Shown here piece after piece: positions 9,111 to 17,573 of a stretch of 43,317 bases of DNA (the stretch's first letter is position 1; every line of letters begins with the position of its first letter). Under the pieces are notes generated by a model that saw only the letters and a list, made by a program, of their open reading frames with translations, made no database searches and was not told where the DNA came from. This DNA is from CAZAIO01 sp964485235 (GTDB lineage: Bacteria > Chloroflexota > Dehalococcoidia > GIF9 > UBA5629). A program made the position numbers and the translations under genes. The stretch spans positions 1 through 43,317 of the forward strand of contig CAZAIO010000007.1 of NCBI GenBank assembly GCA_964485235.1, given 5' to 3'.

Positions 9111-9636
9111 AAAAATTATCCTTTTACTGGGCGGTGCCCGCAGCGGAAAAAGCACGTATGCCCAGGAACTGGCGGAAAAGTCCGGCGATAAAGTGCTCTT
9201 CGTAGGAACAGCCGAACCGCTGGATAATGAAATGCGTTCCAGGATCGAAGCACATAAGAAAGCGCGGCCACAGAACTGGCAGACGCTGGAAGCGCCCTGT
9301 AATCTCGGCGCCGAGCTAAAAAAACAGACAGGCGATTTCAATGTCGTGCTCATCGACTGCATAACATTGCTTGTCTCCAATCTGCTCGGCAGCAGACCGG
9401 ACAGTATGAAAACAGACAGGCGCGTACAGGAAGAAATAACACAGCTTATCGAATGTATTCAATCGATGGACAAAACTGTCATCATCGTGTCCAACGAAGT
9501 CGGGACAGGACTTGTGCCGCCCAACAAGGTCGGCCGCCTGTACCGCGACCTGCTGGGAAAAGCCAACCAGATGCTGGCACAGCATGCAGATGAAGTCTAC
9601 CTGATGGTCGCGGGTATTCCACTCAAGGTCAAGTGA
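9094..9636 (+). CDS. cobU: Adenosylcobinamide kinase / adenosylcobinamide-phosphate guanylyltransferase (CobU)
   Basis: This 180-residue bifunctional enzyme phosphorylates adenosylcobinamide and transfers GMP to it, giving the AdoCbi-GDP used by CobS. The P-loop LLGGARSGKSTYAQELAE lies at residues 11-28. VLFVGTAEPLDNEMRSRIEAHKKAR carries the family histidine and guanylation region. IIVSNEVGTGLVPPNKVGRLYRDLLGKANQ is the diagnostic C-terminal motif. ATG at 9094 and ATG at 9100 are both possible and both overlap the MFS gene. It is the last gene of the operon. I see no cobC (alpha-ribazole phosphatase). Confidence 0.95.
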   Translation: MSMNDKKIILLLGGARSGKSTYAQELAEKSGDKVLFVGTAEPLDNEMRSRIEAHKKARPQNWQTLEAPCNLGAELKKQTGDFNVVLIDCITLLVSNLLGSRPDSMKTDRRVQEEITQLIECIQSMDKTVIIVSNEVGTGLVPPNKVGRLYRDLLGKANQMLAQHADEVYLMVAGIPLKVK

Positions 9637-9664
9637 CTATCAAAACTGATATTTTAGCAGCCGT

Positions 9665-11350
9665 CTATGAGCCGCTTACCAGTTCATAAGGCCACGTGAC
9701 AATGCTTCCGTCCATGAACTTCACATTTGTAAAACCGGCACCGCTCAGTATTCGTTGAGCTTGATATGCACGAACGCTTCTATGGCACAGGATTACGATT
9801 TCCGCATCAGGCGGAAGCTCGCTATGCCTTGTACGCAGTTCTCCCAGCGGGATATGCCGGACCTGTCTGGCATTAATCCTGCACTCTACAAGCTCAGGCG
9901 CATTACGCACATCCAGCAGAATGAAGTCCGCATCATTATCTATCATGGTTTGTACTTCCATCGGACAGAGGGATTGTGCAATTCCTGCCAGTTTGTTTCG
10001 CATTATATTCGATGCGACGTGCAGCGGGTCCATTGCGCTGTTATACGGCGGCGCATATGCCAGGTCTAAATTCGCCATATCATTGATCCCGGCTCCAAAA
10101 GTAAGTGCGGTGACGATCACATCGGCACGTTTCGATGTATCGCCCGTTCCAACCACCTGGCCGCCTAAAAGCTTTCCGTTAGCCCTGTCGGCAACAAGCT
10201 TTACTACGACCTCTTTACCTCCCGGATAATAAGAAGCATATTCGTTGTTTGGAGCAATGGAAGTAACTACATCGTATCCCAGCTCTCGTGCCTGGTTTTC
10301 ATTTAAACCTGTCCTGGCAACGTTGCAATTGAATACCTTTACTGCAGCAGTGCCCATTACCCCCGGGAAGCTTTCTTTTCCGCCGGTGATGTTTGCCCCT
10401 ATAATCCTGCCGTGCTTGTTCGCTGTCGATCCCAGAGGAGCAAGCACTTTCCGGCCCGTGATCCTGTGTATATTTTCAATACAATCGCCACCTGCATAAA
10501 TATCCGGATCGTTTGTCTGTAAATACTCGTTGACGGCAATGCCACCTGTTGCCCCTATTTCTATCCCGGCATCACGGGCAAGATTTACATTCGGACGCAC
10601 ACCGATAGCGATAATGACGAGGTCTGTTTCAAGAATATCCTCACCGGTCACAACACGGCATACTCTGTTTTTATCGTTTCCGTCAAACCGGGTAACCCGC
10701 TGTCCCGGTAAAAATGTTACGCCTTTATTCTTTAGATGCTTTTCTACATACCTTGCTATCTCAAAATCGAGCATTGCAGGTAATATAGTATTCAGAGCTT
10801 CGATTAATGTTACGTGCAATCCACGTTCAACGAGTGCTTCCGTCGTTTCAAGTCCAATCAGTCCGGCACCTATAACAACTGCACGTTTTGCCCTATCGGG
10901 CAATACCATTTCTCTGAGCACATCGGCATCTGAAATCCTCGTAAGGGTGTAAATTCCGGCAAGGTCAATGCCGGGTATATCGGGTAAGACGGGCATACTA
11001 CCGGTCGCAATTACCAGTTTGTCATACGGAACAGATGAAGCCTTGTTTATATTCAAATCAATAACATCGATAGTACGTTCACGTCTATTGATGGCTGTTG
11101 CCCTTGTATGGAGCAATACATCGACATTCAATACATTCTTGAAAAATGTCTCATTTACAACCAGTAGATTATTACGCTGGCGGATCACACCGGAAACATA
11201 ATACGGGAGACCACAGGTCGCAGTAGAAATATTCTTACCCTGTTCAATAAGGGTAATCCGGCAATGAGGGTCAAGCCGCCTGGTTCTTGCTGCTGTCTTT
11301 GGCCCGCATGCAGTGCCTCCGACAATAACTATATGACTTTGAGTATTCAC
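9665..11350 (-). CDS. CoA-disulfide reductase / NADH oxidase-like flavoprotein with C-terminal rhodanese domain
   Basis: This is a 561-residue member of the single-cysteine pyridine nucleotide-disulfide oxidoreductase family (CoADR, NADH oxidase, persulfide reductase). The FAD motif VGGTACGPKTAAR lies at residues 10-22. The redox cysteine is C46 in the STATCGLPYY motif, matching Cys43 of CoADR. The NAD(P)H-binding motif AVVIGAGLIGLETTEALVERG is in the middle, followed by IYAGGDC and the dimerisation domain. Residues from about 465 form a rhodanese domain with its cysteine at 522 in ILCHRSVRAYQ. The start is GTG with GGAGG 8 nt upstream. CoADR-rhodanese fusions are known and linked to polysulfide or CoA-persulfide reduction. 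That function is inferred here. It converges on cobU and diverges from an MFS gene. Confidence 0.9.
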   Translation of the reverse strand: MNTQSHIVIVGGTACGPKTAARTRRLDPHCRITLIEQGKNISTATCGLPYYVSGVIRQRNNLLVVNETFFKNVLNVDVLLHTRATAINRRERTIDVIDLNINKASSVPYDKLVIATGSMPVLPDIPGIDLAGIYTLTRISDADVLREMVLPDRAKRAVVIGAGLIGLETTEALVERGLHVTLIEALNTILPAMLDFEIARYVEKHLKNKGVTFLPGQRVTRFDGNDKNRVCRVVTGEDILETDLVIIAIGVRPNVNLARDAGIEIGATGGIAVNEYLQTNDPDIYAGGDCIENIHRITGRKVLAPLGSTANKHGRIIGANITGGKESFPGVMGTAAVKVFNCNVARTGLNENQARELGYDVVTSIAPNNEYASYYPGGKEVVVKLVADRANGKLLGGQVVGTGDTSKRADVIVTALTFGAGINDMANLDLAYAPPYNSAMDPLHVASNIMRNKLAGIAQSLCPMEVQTMIDNDADFILLDVRNAPELVECRINARQVRHIPLGELRTRHSELPPDAEIVILCHRSVRAYQAQRILSGAGFTNVKFMDGSIVTWPYELVSGS

Positions 11351-11389
11351 TGATAGTCCTCCGTAATATAAACGTTAATCTCAAAAACT

Positions 11390-11406
11390 ACCCCTAAGAA
11401 AGGGGT
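11390..11406 (-). promoter_or_regulatory. Leader hairpin upstream of the flavoprotein gene
   Basis: ACCCCT (11390-11395) and AGGGGT (11401-11406) form a perfect 6-bp stem with a 5-nt loop, 40 bp upstream of the GTG start. No U-tract follows. It is either a short leader hairpin of the minus-strand transcript or an operator half-site pair in the divergent promoter region. Confidence 0.4.
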
Positions 11407-11486
11407 GGAGTCAAACTCTATATTATATACAGTTTAAATTAAAAAGATATAATAGAGTCCGGTTAAACCTGCATCTTAAAAAGTCA

Positions 11487-11492
11487 TATAAT
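11487..11492 (+). promoter_or_regulatory. Candidate -10 element for the MFS gene
   Basis: A perfect TATAAT lies 57 bp upstream of the ATG at 11550 in an AT-rich divergent intergenic region. The best matching -35 (TTAAAC at 11463-11468, spacing 18) fits only 3 of 6 positions, so the assignment is tentative. Confidence 0.35.
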
Positions 11493-11549
11493 ATTAAGAT
11501 CAATACCTGTAAGATGAATTTCTCATTTACTACCGATAGGATATAAAAA

Positions 11550-12761
11550 ATGAACACAAATGAAGGAAAATTTAACTTTTTTCAAGGAATCACGAGAAAT
11601 GTGATCGTCCTGGGCATTGTAAGCCTGTTTAACGATGTCGGCTCCCAGATGGTATTTCCTCTGATACCTCTTTATTTGGTTTCAGTCCTGCATACGGGAG
11701 CTTTCGCCGTTGGTATTACCGAAGGATTTGCCGAGGCGATATCCTCTTTCCTGAAAGTTATATCCGGCTACGTGTCAGACAAAACTGAAAAAAGAAAGCC
11801 TTTCGTATTAATAGGCTATTCGTTTTCTACGATAATCAAACCGCTTTTCGCTCTTGCTACCATATGGCCGCTCGTTGTGCTCTTCCGCGCAATAGAGAGA
11901 ATAGGTAAAGGACTGAGGACTGCTCCCAAAGATACTATCGTAGCTGAATCAGTAGAGGATACTTTTCGCGGAAAAGCCTATGGGTTTCACCGTGCTATGG
12001 ACGGTATCGGCTCAGTGTTGGGTGCTTTACTGGCATTTTTTCTGTTACCGCTTTTGGGTTATAAAAAAATATTTGTTCTTTCGGCAATTCCCGGAATAAT
12101 AGCGGCGCTGTGTATATTATTAGTAAGGGAAAAAAAATCTATCGTCCCCGTAAAAGAGAACAGGACTCCGTCACCTAAAATCAGTTTCCGTCTATTGCCC
12201 CGCAACTTAAAGTTTTTAATTTTAGCAGCTTCAGTTTTTTATCTTGGGCAATTTGGATATGCGTTTATACTATTACGCGCCAAAAATATCGGCATAACAG
12301 ATAACAATGTAATCCTCCTGTATGTATTGTTTTATGCTGTATATGTCATTGCTTCAATACCTGCAGGTGTGTTGTCAGATAAATACGGTAGAAAACCGAT
12401 ACTTGCAGGCAGCTACCTTTTATTTGCTTTAGTATCTTTTGGCCTGATATATACAACAAGTATTAAAAGTATCCTGCCGTTTTTTGCAATTTACGGTATA
12501 TCGTTCGCCATGTTCGATGGTGTACAAAGGGCATTCGTTGCCGATTTCGCTCCTAAAGATCTAATGGCAACCGCCATAGGAACATTTCATACAGCTATCG
12601 GCCTTGTTGCATTGCCGGGCGGTTATTTTGCAGGGTTACTCTGGGACAAAGTGAGCCCGGAGGCAACTTTTATCTATGGCTTCACTCTGTCACTAATTGC
12701 GACAATTTTAGTATTATTCGTAAAATCCGAAAAAAATAACACTTCACTTCCTGCGAATTAA
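11550..12761 (+). CDS. Major facilitator superfamily transporter
   Basis: This 403-residue protein has about 12 hydrophobic segments. The first half carries the MFS motif GYVSDKTEKRKPFVLIGY near residue 73, then RAIERIGKGLRTAPKDTIVAE near residue 113, typical of one subgroup of putative drug or metabolite exporters. The second-half equivalent is GVLSDKYGRKPILAGSY. The start ATG at 11550 is preceded by GATAGGAT as a weak ribosome site. The substrate is unknown. It is a single-gene unit, followed by an inverted repeat. Confidence 0.9.
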   Translation: MNTNEGKFNFFQGITRNVIVLGIVSLFNDVGSQMVFPLIPLYLVSVLHTGAFAVGITEGFAEAISSFLKVISGYVSDKTEKRKPFVLIGYSFSTIIKPLFALATIWPLVVLFRAIERIGKGLRTAPKDTIVAESVEDTFRGKAYGFHRAMDGIGSVLGALLAFFLLPLLGYKKIFVLSAIPGIIAALCILLVREKKSIVPVKENRTPSPKISFRLLPRNLKFLILAASVFYLGQFGYAFILLRAKNIGITDNNVILLYVLFYAVYVIASIPAGVLSDKYGRKPILAGSYLLFALVSFGLIYTTSIKSILPFFAIYGISFAMFDGVQRAFVADFAPKDLMATAIGTFHTAIGLVALPGGYFAGLLWDKVSPEATFIYGFTLSLIATILVLFVKSEKNNTSLPAN

Positions 12762-12762
12762 C

Positions 12763-12781
12763 CTTGTAACAATATTACAAG
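12763..12781. repeat. Inverted repeat after the MFS gene
   Basis: CTTGTAA (12763-12769) and TTACAAG (12775-12781) are perfect arms with a 5-nt loop, starting 1 bp after the stop codon. There is no T-run, so it is at best a weak termination or mRNA-stability hairpin. Confidence 0.35.
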
Positions 12782-12859
12782 CAGGTTTGACCGGCTCATA
12801 CTAAAATATAGCCTTTTTAATTGCAGGATTTTAATTTACATCGGAAAACGCACACCTTA

Positions 12860-12888
12860 TTGACAGAAATGCCCCGTTGATGTATTGT
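12860..12888 (+). promoter_or_regulatory. Candidate sigma-70-type promoter for the PlsY-like gene
   Basis: TTGACA (12860-12865) is a perfect -35. It is followed after 17 bp by TATTGT (12883-12888), which matches 4 of 6 of the -10 consensus, 50 bp upstream of the GTG at 12939. No other good candidate exists in this gap. Confidence 0.45.
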
Positions 12889-12938
12889 ATACCTCGTATC
12901 CCGATGTACTACTCTATAAAGGTTTATGAGGGGGACGT

Positions 12939-13562
12939 GTGGATATATATCATACATTACTTCTCAGCATAGCGGCCTTCTGTCTGGGTGCCTGTCCTTT
13001 TTCCGTATTGATAGGTAAATTCCTGTTACATAAAGACATAAGAAATTACGGGGACGGCAATCCCGGTGCATTCAATGTTTTCCGGGCCGGAGGAAGAAAA
13101 GCCGGGATTCTTGCGCTTGCCTTGGAAATTGGGAAAGGAGTGCCCTTTGTTTTTCTTTCTCATTCTGCATACAACCTGGCTGGAATACCGGTCGCAGTAA
13201 TAGGGATAAGCGCGATACTGGGACATGCTTTCTCGCCGTTTCTGAAATTCAAAGGCGGTAAGGCCCTTGCAGTTACCGGCGGCGTAATCCTGGCACTCCC
13301 GTTATATAACGTATTCATTGCATTTGCACTGCTTTTATTCCTGGGATTTCTTTTTATTGCAATCGACTCCTGGATAATAATATTCGGTGCCGGTGGAACA
13401 TTGATCTATGTAATTACATCTACCGGATACTCCTGGGAAACCTTTTTCATGGCAAGCGTACTTGTCATACTTGCAATAAAACATTTTGATGATCTGCGTA
13501 CCTTTCCTACCTTCAGAATAAAAGTGATGAACTTAATACATACATGGAGAAATAAAAACTAG
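12939..13562 (+). CDS. plsY: PlsY-like glycerol-3-phosphate acyltransferase
   Basis: This 207-residue membrane protein belongs to the PlsY family (acyl-phosphate:glycerol-3-phosphate acyltransferase, first step of phosphatidate synthesis). Three family motifs are present: CPFSVLIGKF near residue 19, DIRNYGDGNPGAFNVFRAGG at 33-52, and ILGHAFSPFLKFKGGKALAV at 93-112. Two signature positions differ from the usual form: GSGN is GDGN, and KGGKGVAT is KGGKALAV. There are about five membrane segments. The start is GTG with GAGGGGG upstream. A glycosyltransferase follows after 21 bp. The family is clear; acyltransferase activity is likely but not certain. Confidence 0.85.
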   Translation: MDIYHTLLLSIAAFCLGACPFSVLIGKFLLHKDIRNYGDGNPGAFNVFRAGGRKAGILALALEIGKGVPFVFLSHSAYNLAGIPVAVIGISAILGHAFSPFLKFKGGKALAVTGGVILALPLYNVFIAFALLLFLGFLFIAIDSWIIIFGAGGTLIYVITSTGYSWETFFMASVLVILAIKHFDDLRTFPTFRIKVMNLIHTWRNKN

Positions 13563-13583
13563 CTGATATTACGGAACAGATGT

Positions 13584-14732
13584 ATGTTATATCAAATAAT
13601 CGTAGCAACCGGGCTTATATTGTTTGCATTCAATATCTTTCTCAACTTGCGAACGCTAAAAAAACCGGATAAAAAAAGCAAAGTACCGGACACAATACCA
13701 CTGATTTCGATCATGGTCCCTGCCAGAAACGAAGAAATAAATATTGCTGCCTGTATAAATTCTCTCAGGAATCAGGACTATCCGAACTTTGAGATCCTGG
13801 TGCTCGATGATAGCTCCACAGACGGTACTGCTTCAATCGTAAAAAAATTGGCAAACGAGGACCGTCGTATCCGGCTTCTATCCGGCCAACAATTACCTGA
13901 AGGATGGGCGGGAAAGCCATATGCCTGTTATCAACTGGCTATGGAGGCAAAGGGAGACTGGTTTTTATTCGTTGATGCCGACACGGTTCATGAACCGTAT
14001 ATGCTACGAAGTGTACTGGATATATCTCTTAATAGTGGTGCAGCTATGCTTTCCGGTTTTCCACGTCAGACAGCCAATTCACTCCCTCAGAAAATAGCAA
14101 TACCTGTGCTGTATTTCATTATTATAAGCTGGTTTCCGCTATGGTGGCTGCACGGCTCGGAGAAGCAAAGACCATCACTCGCAATCGGTCAATTTTTACT
14201 TTTTCCCCGTGAAGAATACTGGCGAATCGATGGACACAAGGCAGTATGCAATAAAATTATGGAAGATGTCTGGTTGAGCCTTGCGATAACCGCAAAAGGA
14301 GGAAAACATATCGCCATTGATTTATCCCCCGTAGTCTCCTGTAATATGTATCATACCGCGGCGGATATGTGGGAAGGGTTTGTGAAATGGATGTACTCTG
14401 TAGCAACGATTTCTTCGGCAGCGCTGCTTGCACTTATAACCGCCGGAGTAATTTTCTATCTTGGACCGTTTTACTGGTTATGGAACGAGTTCTTCGCCAC
14501 AGTTGCTCCTAACGCCTGGAGATCGATAATTATTTTTCAGGTAGCAATTATTGTTGTCTCACGCTGGTTCGTTGACAGCCGTTTTAAAGAACCCCTTGTC
14601 TCCACCATACTTCATCCTGTGGGTTTTTCATATCTGGTGTCGGCGGTACTATACGGCTTTGTAAATAAACTTATGGGTAAAGGTATAAACTGGAAAAATC
14701 GCCTTTACAGTGAAAGATCGGGCATTAAATAG
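13584..14732 (+). CDS. Membrane glycosyltransferase, family 2 (CrtQ-like)
   Basis: This 382-residue protein starts with one membrane anchor (residues 1-22), followed by a GT-A fold glycosyltransferase domain. ISIMVPARNEEINI lies at 41-54, LVLDDSSTDGT at 72-82, and the metal-binding DAD at 131-133. The later ED in KIMEDVWLS is typical of the catalytic base region. Three or four hydrophobic segments follow from about residue 270. It resembles the glycosyltransferases that act on carotenoid-acid or other lipid acceptors. The acceptor here is unknown. It lies 21 bp after a PlsY-like gene, which supports a role in lipid or envelope modification. Confidence 0.85.
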   Translation: MLYQIIVATGLILFAFNIFLNLRTLKKPDKKSKVPDTIPLISIMVPARNEEINIAACINSLRNQDYPNFEILVLDDSSTDGTASIVKKLANEDRRIRLLSGQQLPEGWAGKPYACYQLAMEAKGDWFLFVDADTVHEPYMLRSVLDISLNSGAAMLSGFPRQTANSLPQKIAIPVLYFIIISWFPLWWLHGSEKQRPSLAIGQFLLFPREEYWRIDGHKAVCNKIMEDVWLSLAITAKGGKHIAIDLSPVVSCNMYHTAADMWEGFVKWMYSVATISSAALLALITAGVIFYLGPFYWLWNEFFATVAPNAWRSIIIFQVAIIVVSRWFVDSRFKEPLVSTILHPVGFSYLVSAVLYGFVNKLMGKGINWKNRLYSERSGIK

Positions 14733-14783
14733 AACAGGAAAATAGCCGGCCAGGCCGGACATCATAAATACATAATCTCGAAT

Positions 14784-15350
14784 TCAGGGCTCTTTCTTCT
14801 GTCTTTCCGCTTTTTTCATCTCCGGCGCCGCGCGTTCTACCTTCAGCCAGAGGAGAGAGACCGGCTTTGAATCCGGAGCAACAGGTTCCCAATCGATCCA
14901 TTCCGTATCGGGAAGCGGATTCCGTTTGCGGAAATGACCGCCTTCGTCGATTAATACAAGATAGGCAATTTTCGCAACATCTTTTGCTACGTATTCTTTC
15001 ACATAGTCTGCATCGGCCCTGATTCCCCGTTTATCCCAGCTTATTACCGGAAATTTTTCTGATGCTATATCAGTACGTTTATGCGACGGCTCGAATCTGA
15101 ATTCAGCCGCTATAAGTACCGTATCGTTCGTATCGAGGACTACAAGGTCGATATAGTTCTTGCGCCTGTTGGTTTGTAGCGGTCCGTAGTCGTGAAACAC
15201 GCGGAACGGTAAATTCTTCTTTTTAATTATCTTCGTCATGCTTGTCTGCATAATCCAGACAATATCCCGCGCAGTATAGAATGTAAATGTATGATAATTT
15301 TTATGCAGCCACTCTAATACACCTTCGAATAACTCTACCGATAGTTCCAT
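14784..15350 (-). CDS. Uncharacterised 188-residue protein
   Basis: I do not recognise this protein. It is soluble and has no signal peptide. The N-terminal half is aromatic-rich (ELFEGVLEWLHKNYHTFTFYT), and the C-terminal tail is charged (KKAERQKKEP). The centre contains NYIDLVVLDTNDTVLIAAEF followed by RFEPSHKR. A beta-strand aspartate followed by a strand ending in an acidic residue and a basic residue recalls the core of PD-(D/E)XK nuclease-like domains, but the lysine position is Arg and this is only a guess. It stands alone, antisense to its neighbours, with a 53-bp gap to the glycosyltransferase stop. Confidence 0.65.
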   Translation of the reverse strand: MELSVELFEGVLEWLHKNYHTFTFYTARDIVWIMQTSMTKIIKKKNLPFRVFHDYGPLQTNRRKNYIDLVVLDTNDTVLIAAEFRFEPSHKRTDIASEKFPVISWDKRGIRADADYVKEYVAKDVAKIAYLVLIDEGGHFRKRNPLPDTEWIDWEPVAPDSKPVSLLWLKVERAAPEMKKAERQKKEP

Positions 15351-15533
15351 AACACCACCGTATTGTTTTTGCCTTTTATTATATTGGTGTTTCTGTTCTG
15401 TTTACAATAGCCGGATTAATTCATACATACTACCCGGAACATAGTGAGGCAGGGAATTTCCGCATGTTATTGTTTTATATAGAAAAAGATCGATCATTTC
15501 ATGTAAAAAATAAAACATATACACACGAAGAAC

Positions 15534-15542
15534 TGCTATAAT
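15534..15542 (+). promoter_or_regulatory. Candidate extended -10 promoter
   Basis: TGCTATAAT is a perfect extended -10 element, 94 bp upstream of the second PlsY-like gene. The region around it (15351-15636) is AT-rich and holds no gene I can support. No convincing -35 is present, which is acceptable for extended -10 promoters. Confidence 0.45.
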
Positions 15543-15636
15543 GACTGACGAAAAAAGGGTTGCGAAAACAAACGCAAACTATTTTCCCTGATTAACGCTT
15601 AATTATAAAAAAACAGGAGTCAATTAACCGTACAAT

Positions 15637-16215
15637 ATGTCTTATATACCTCTCATTGCGATCCCGCTTGCCTATTTAATCGGTGCGTTCCCTACCGCAT
15701 ATATCGTCGGAAGACTTACAGGACATATTGACTTACGTACTGAAGGTGACGGCCATATAAGTGCGGCAGCAATATACCGGCGGGTAGGTAAATATCCTTA
15801 TTTCCTCGTTGTTTTTATCGATATAGGAAAAGCGGTTCTTACCGTCTTTATAGCCAGCCTCCTCGATGCTCCCCCTTTAATATTATTGTTTACCGGATTT
15901 GTTACTGTGATCGGCCATTGCTGGCCGATCTTTATGCGCTTCCATGGCGGGCTGGGGGCAACGGCAATTTGCGGAACGTTGCTCTATCTTTTTCCAGTCC
16001 AATTAATTATAGGATTGATAGTAGGAATTATTTTTTTTATTATTACACGTAAATCGGGGCTGTCGTCAGTTTTAATCGTCATCATCACCTCCATTGTTCT
16101 TCTCTATCAGCATCAGCCATGGATAGAAATCGTCTATCCTCCGGTCCTTATTCTTATTATGGCGTTAAAACGTTTTCAAATACGTAAAACGCGCACTCCG
16201 GAAAAAATTAAATAA
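15637..16215 (+). CDS. Divergent PlsY-family membrane protein with altered active-site motifs
   Basis: This 192-residue protein aligns end to end with PlsY. AFPTAYIVGRL lies at residues 17-27, DLRTEGDGHISAAAIYRRVG at 32-51, and VIGHCWPIFMRFHGGLGATA at 91-110. The key motifs are eroded: GSGNxGAxN reads GDGHISAAA and FKGGKG reads FHGGLG. There are about five membrane segments. ATG 15637 is fixed by an in-frame stop just upstream at 15625-15627, although the AGGAG at 15615-15619 is unusually far (17 nt). It may use a different acceptor or have lost acyltransferase activity. It is a paralogue of the gene at 12939. Confidence 0.8.
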   Translation: MSYIPLIAIPLAYLIGAFPTAYIVGRLTGHIDLRTEGDGHISAAAIYRRVGKYPYFLVVFIDIGKAVLTVFIASLLDAPPLILLFTGFVTVIGHCWPIFMRFHGGLGATAICGTLLYLFPVQLIIGLIVGIIFFIITRKSGLSSVLIVIITSIVLLYQHQPWIEIVYPPVLILIMALKRFQIRKTRTPEKIK

Positions 16216-16336
16216 GCCGCACCCGTTATCTTCCCCACAAATTCCAGCGGATTCAGGGAGATACAATTTACCCTCTTTTCACTATATTTTCTGGAAGTTG
16301 CCTGTTATAATCATAGGGTCTATACATCCTGAAATC

Positions 16337-17539
16337 ATGACAGACTCCTTTGTTTCTCAAGATATACATGAAAGCCGCCGCTGGGGTATGCTTGGCGTCG
16401 TCCATTTCTGCTTATTCATTGCGGGTATGGCAATGCAGACCGTGCCTCCGCTCTTAACAGCAATTGTCACAGAATTCGGTCTACTATACGCCGAGGGCGG
16501 GCTTCTTATGGGCTTCTTTGCACTTCCTGCCATTTTCATCGCAATTCCCGCCGGCATGCTGGCTGATCGATATAATCAAAAAACAATATCGATAATATCG
16601 CTCATACTGATAATTGCGGGTACTATCCTGTTTTTTAACAGCACTACCGTATCTTTGCTGATCATCGGAAGAATAATTACCGGAATCGGTAGCGCGGGCT
16701 TGTTTGTACTTGCGCCTCAGATAGTTGCACAATGGTTCTCTAAAAAAGAACTGGGACTTGCTATCGGAATACTTAATACATCGATACCGCTCGGGGCAAT
16801 CATTGTGCTGAACCTGTTTTCCCTGATAAGTGATAAAGCTGGATGGCGTACCTGTATATATCCGGGTATTGGCTTGCCTGTGATAGCAATTATTAGCATC
16901 TTATTTTTCTTCACCCGTGCAACGGAAACCGGTCAACACCATAAATCCTCTTCAAACTCTATGTTTAGAGAGATCAGGCAAACCGGTTTATTCATATGGC
17001 TCATTGCCATCGCATGGATGTTTTATAACATGGTTATATCTTCACTTATTACCTTTACACCTGATTACCTGCAAATGAACGGCTTCAGCATTTTATCAGC
17101 CGGATTTATCACGAGCGCCTTTATGTGGCCATCGCTTGTAATGAGTCCGGCAATTGGTTTTATTATGGATAAGATCGGGCATAAACATATGATCGTTATT
17201 TCAGCCAGTTTGATTTTATGCATAATGGTTGCAATGATTCCGAATGTAACCAACTGGATTATATGGTTAATAATCCTCGTTGGTATAGTACAATCCACGA
17301 TCTCTGCTCCGCTATTTGCATTAGCTTCTGAAGTTTCCGAACCGCATAAGCAGGGAGTTGCATTCGGGATAATGGCTACCTTTCAAAATATTGGATCACT
17401 ACTGGGGCCGTTTATTATTGGATTTATCAGAGATACCACCGGTACCTACCGGTTAAGCTATTTCGTTATGTCCGGCACTTTGCTTATCATTATCATGTTG
17501 TTTATTGTTTTAAGAAAAAAACAACGACAAATGACTTAG
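16337..17539 (+). CDS. Major facilitator superfamily transporter (CynX/NarK-like)
   Basis: This is a 400-residue MFS protein from the ATG at 16337. A TTG at 16298 would add 13 residues, but it has GGAAG directly against the codon, which is not a workable spacing. The first half shows IPAGMLADRYNQKTISIISL and GRIITGIGSAGLFVLAPQIVAQWFSKKELGLAIGI, a pattern seen in NarK, CynX and related anion or metabolite porters. The second half shows IGFIMDKIGHKHMIVISASL. There are about 12 membrane segments. The substrate is unknown. It converges on the HD-GYP gene. Confidence 0.87.
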   Translation: MTDSFVSQDIHESRRWGMLGVVHFCLFIAGMAMQTVPPLLTAIVTEFGLLYAEGGLLMGFFALPAIFIAIPAGMLADRYNQKTISIISLILIIAGTILFFNSTTVSLLIIGRIITGIGSAGLFVLAPQIVAQWFSKKELGLAIGILNTSIPLGAIIVLNLFSLISDKAGWRTCIYPGIGLPVIAIISILFFFTRATETGQHHKSSSNSMFREIRQTGLFIWLIAIAWMFYNMVISSLITFTPDYLQMNGFSILSAGFITSAFMWPSLVMSPAIGFIMDKIGHKHMIVISASLILCIMVAMIPNVTNWIIWLIILVGIVQSTISAPLFALASEVSEPHKQGVAFGIMATFQNIGSLLGPFIIGFIRDTTGTYRLSYFVMSGTLLIIIMLFIVLRKKQRQMT

Positions 17540-17553
17540 ATTTAGGAGGTGTA

Positions 17554-17569
17554 ATCGTTAAATAACGAT
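17554..17569. repeat. Short palindrome between convergent genes
   Basis: ATCGTTA (17554-17560) and TAACGAT (17563-17569) form a near-continuous palindrome in the 34-bp gap between two converging genes. It has no T-run. It may serve as a weak bidirectional transcription block, or be chance. Confidence 0.25.
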
Positions 17570-17573
17570 ACTG

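Noticed and set aside
65..9636. Cobalamin riboswitch within the operon
   Set aside because: No B12-box-like sequence is seen in the gaps; any riboswitch would lie upstream of the window.
17544..17551. AGGAGGTG, a perfect ribosome-site sequence on the plus strand after the MFS gene
   Set aside because: No open frame follows; it may be a relic of a lost gene or chance.
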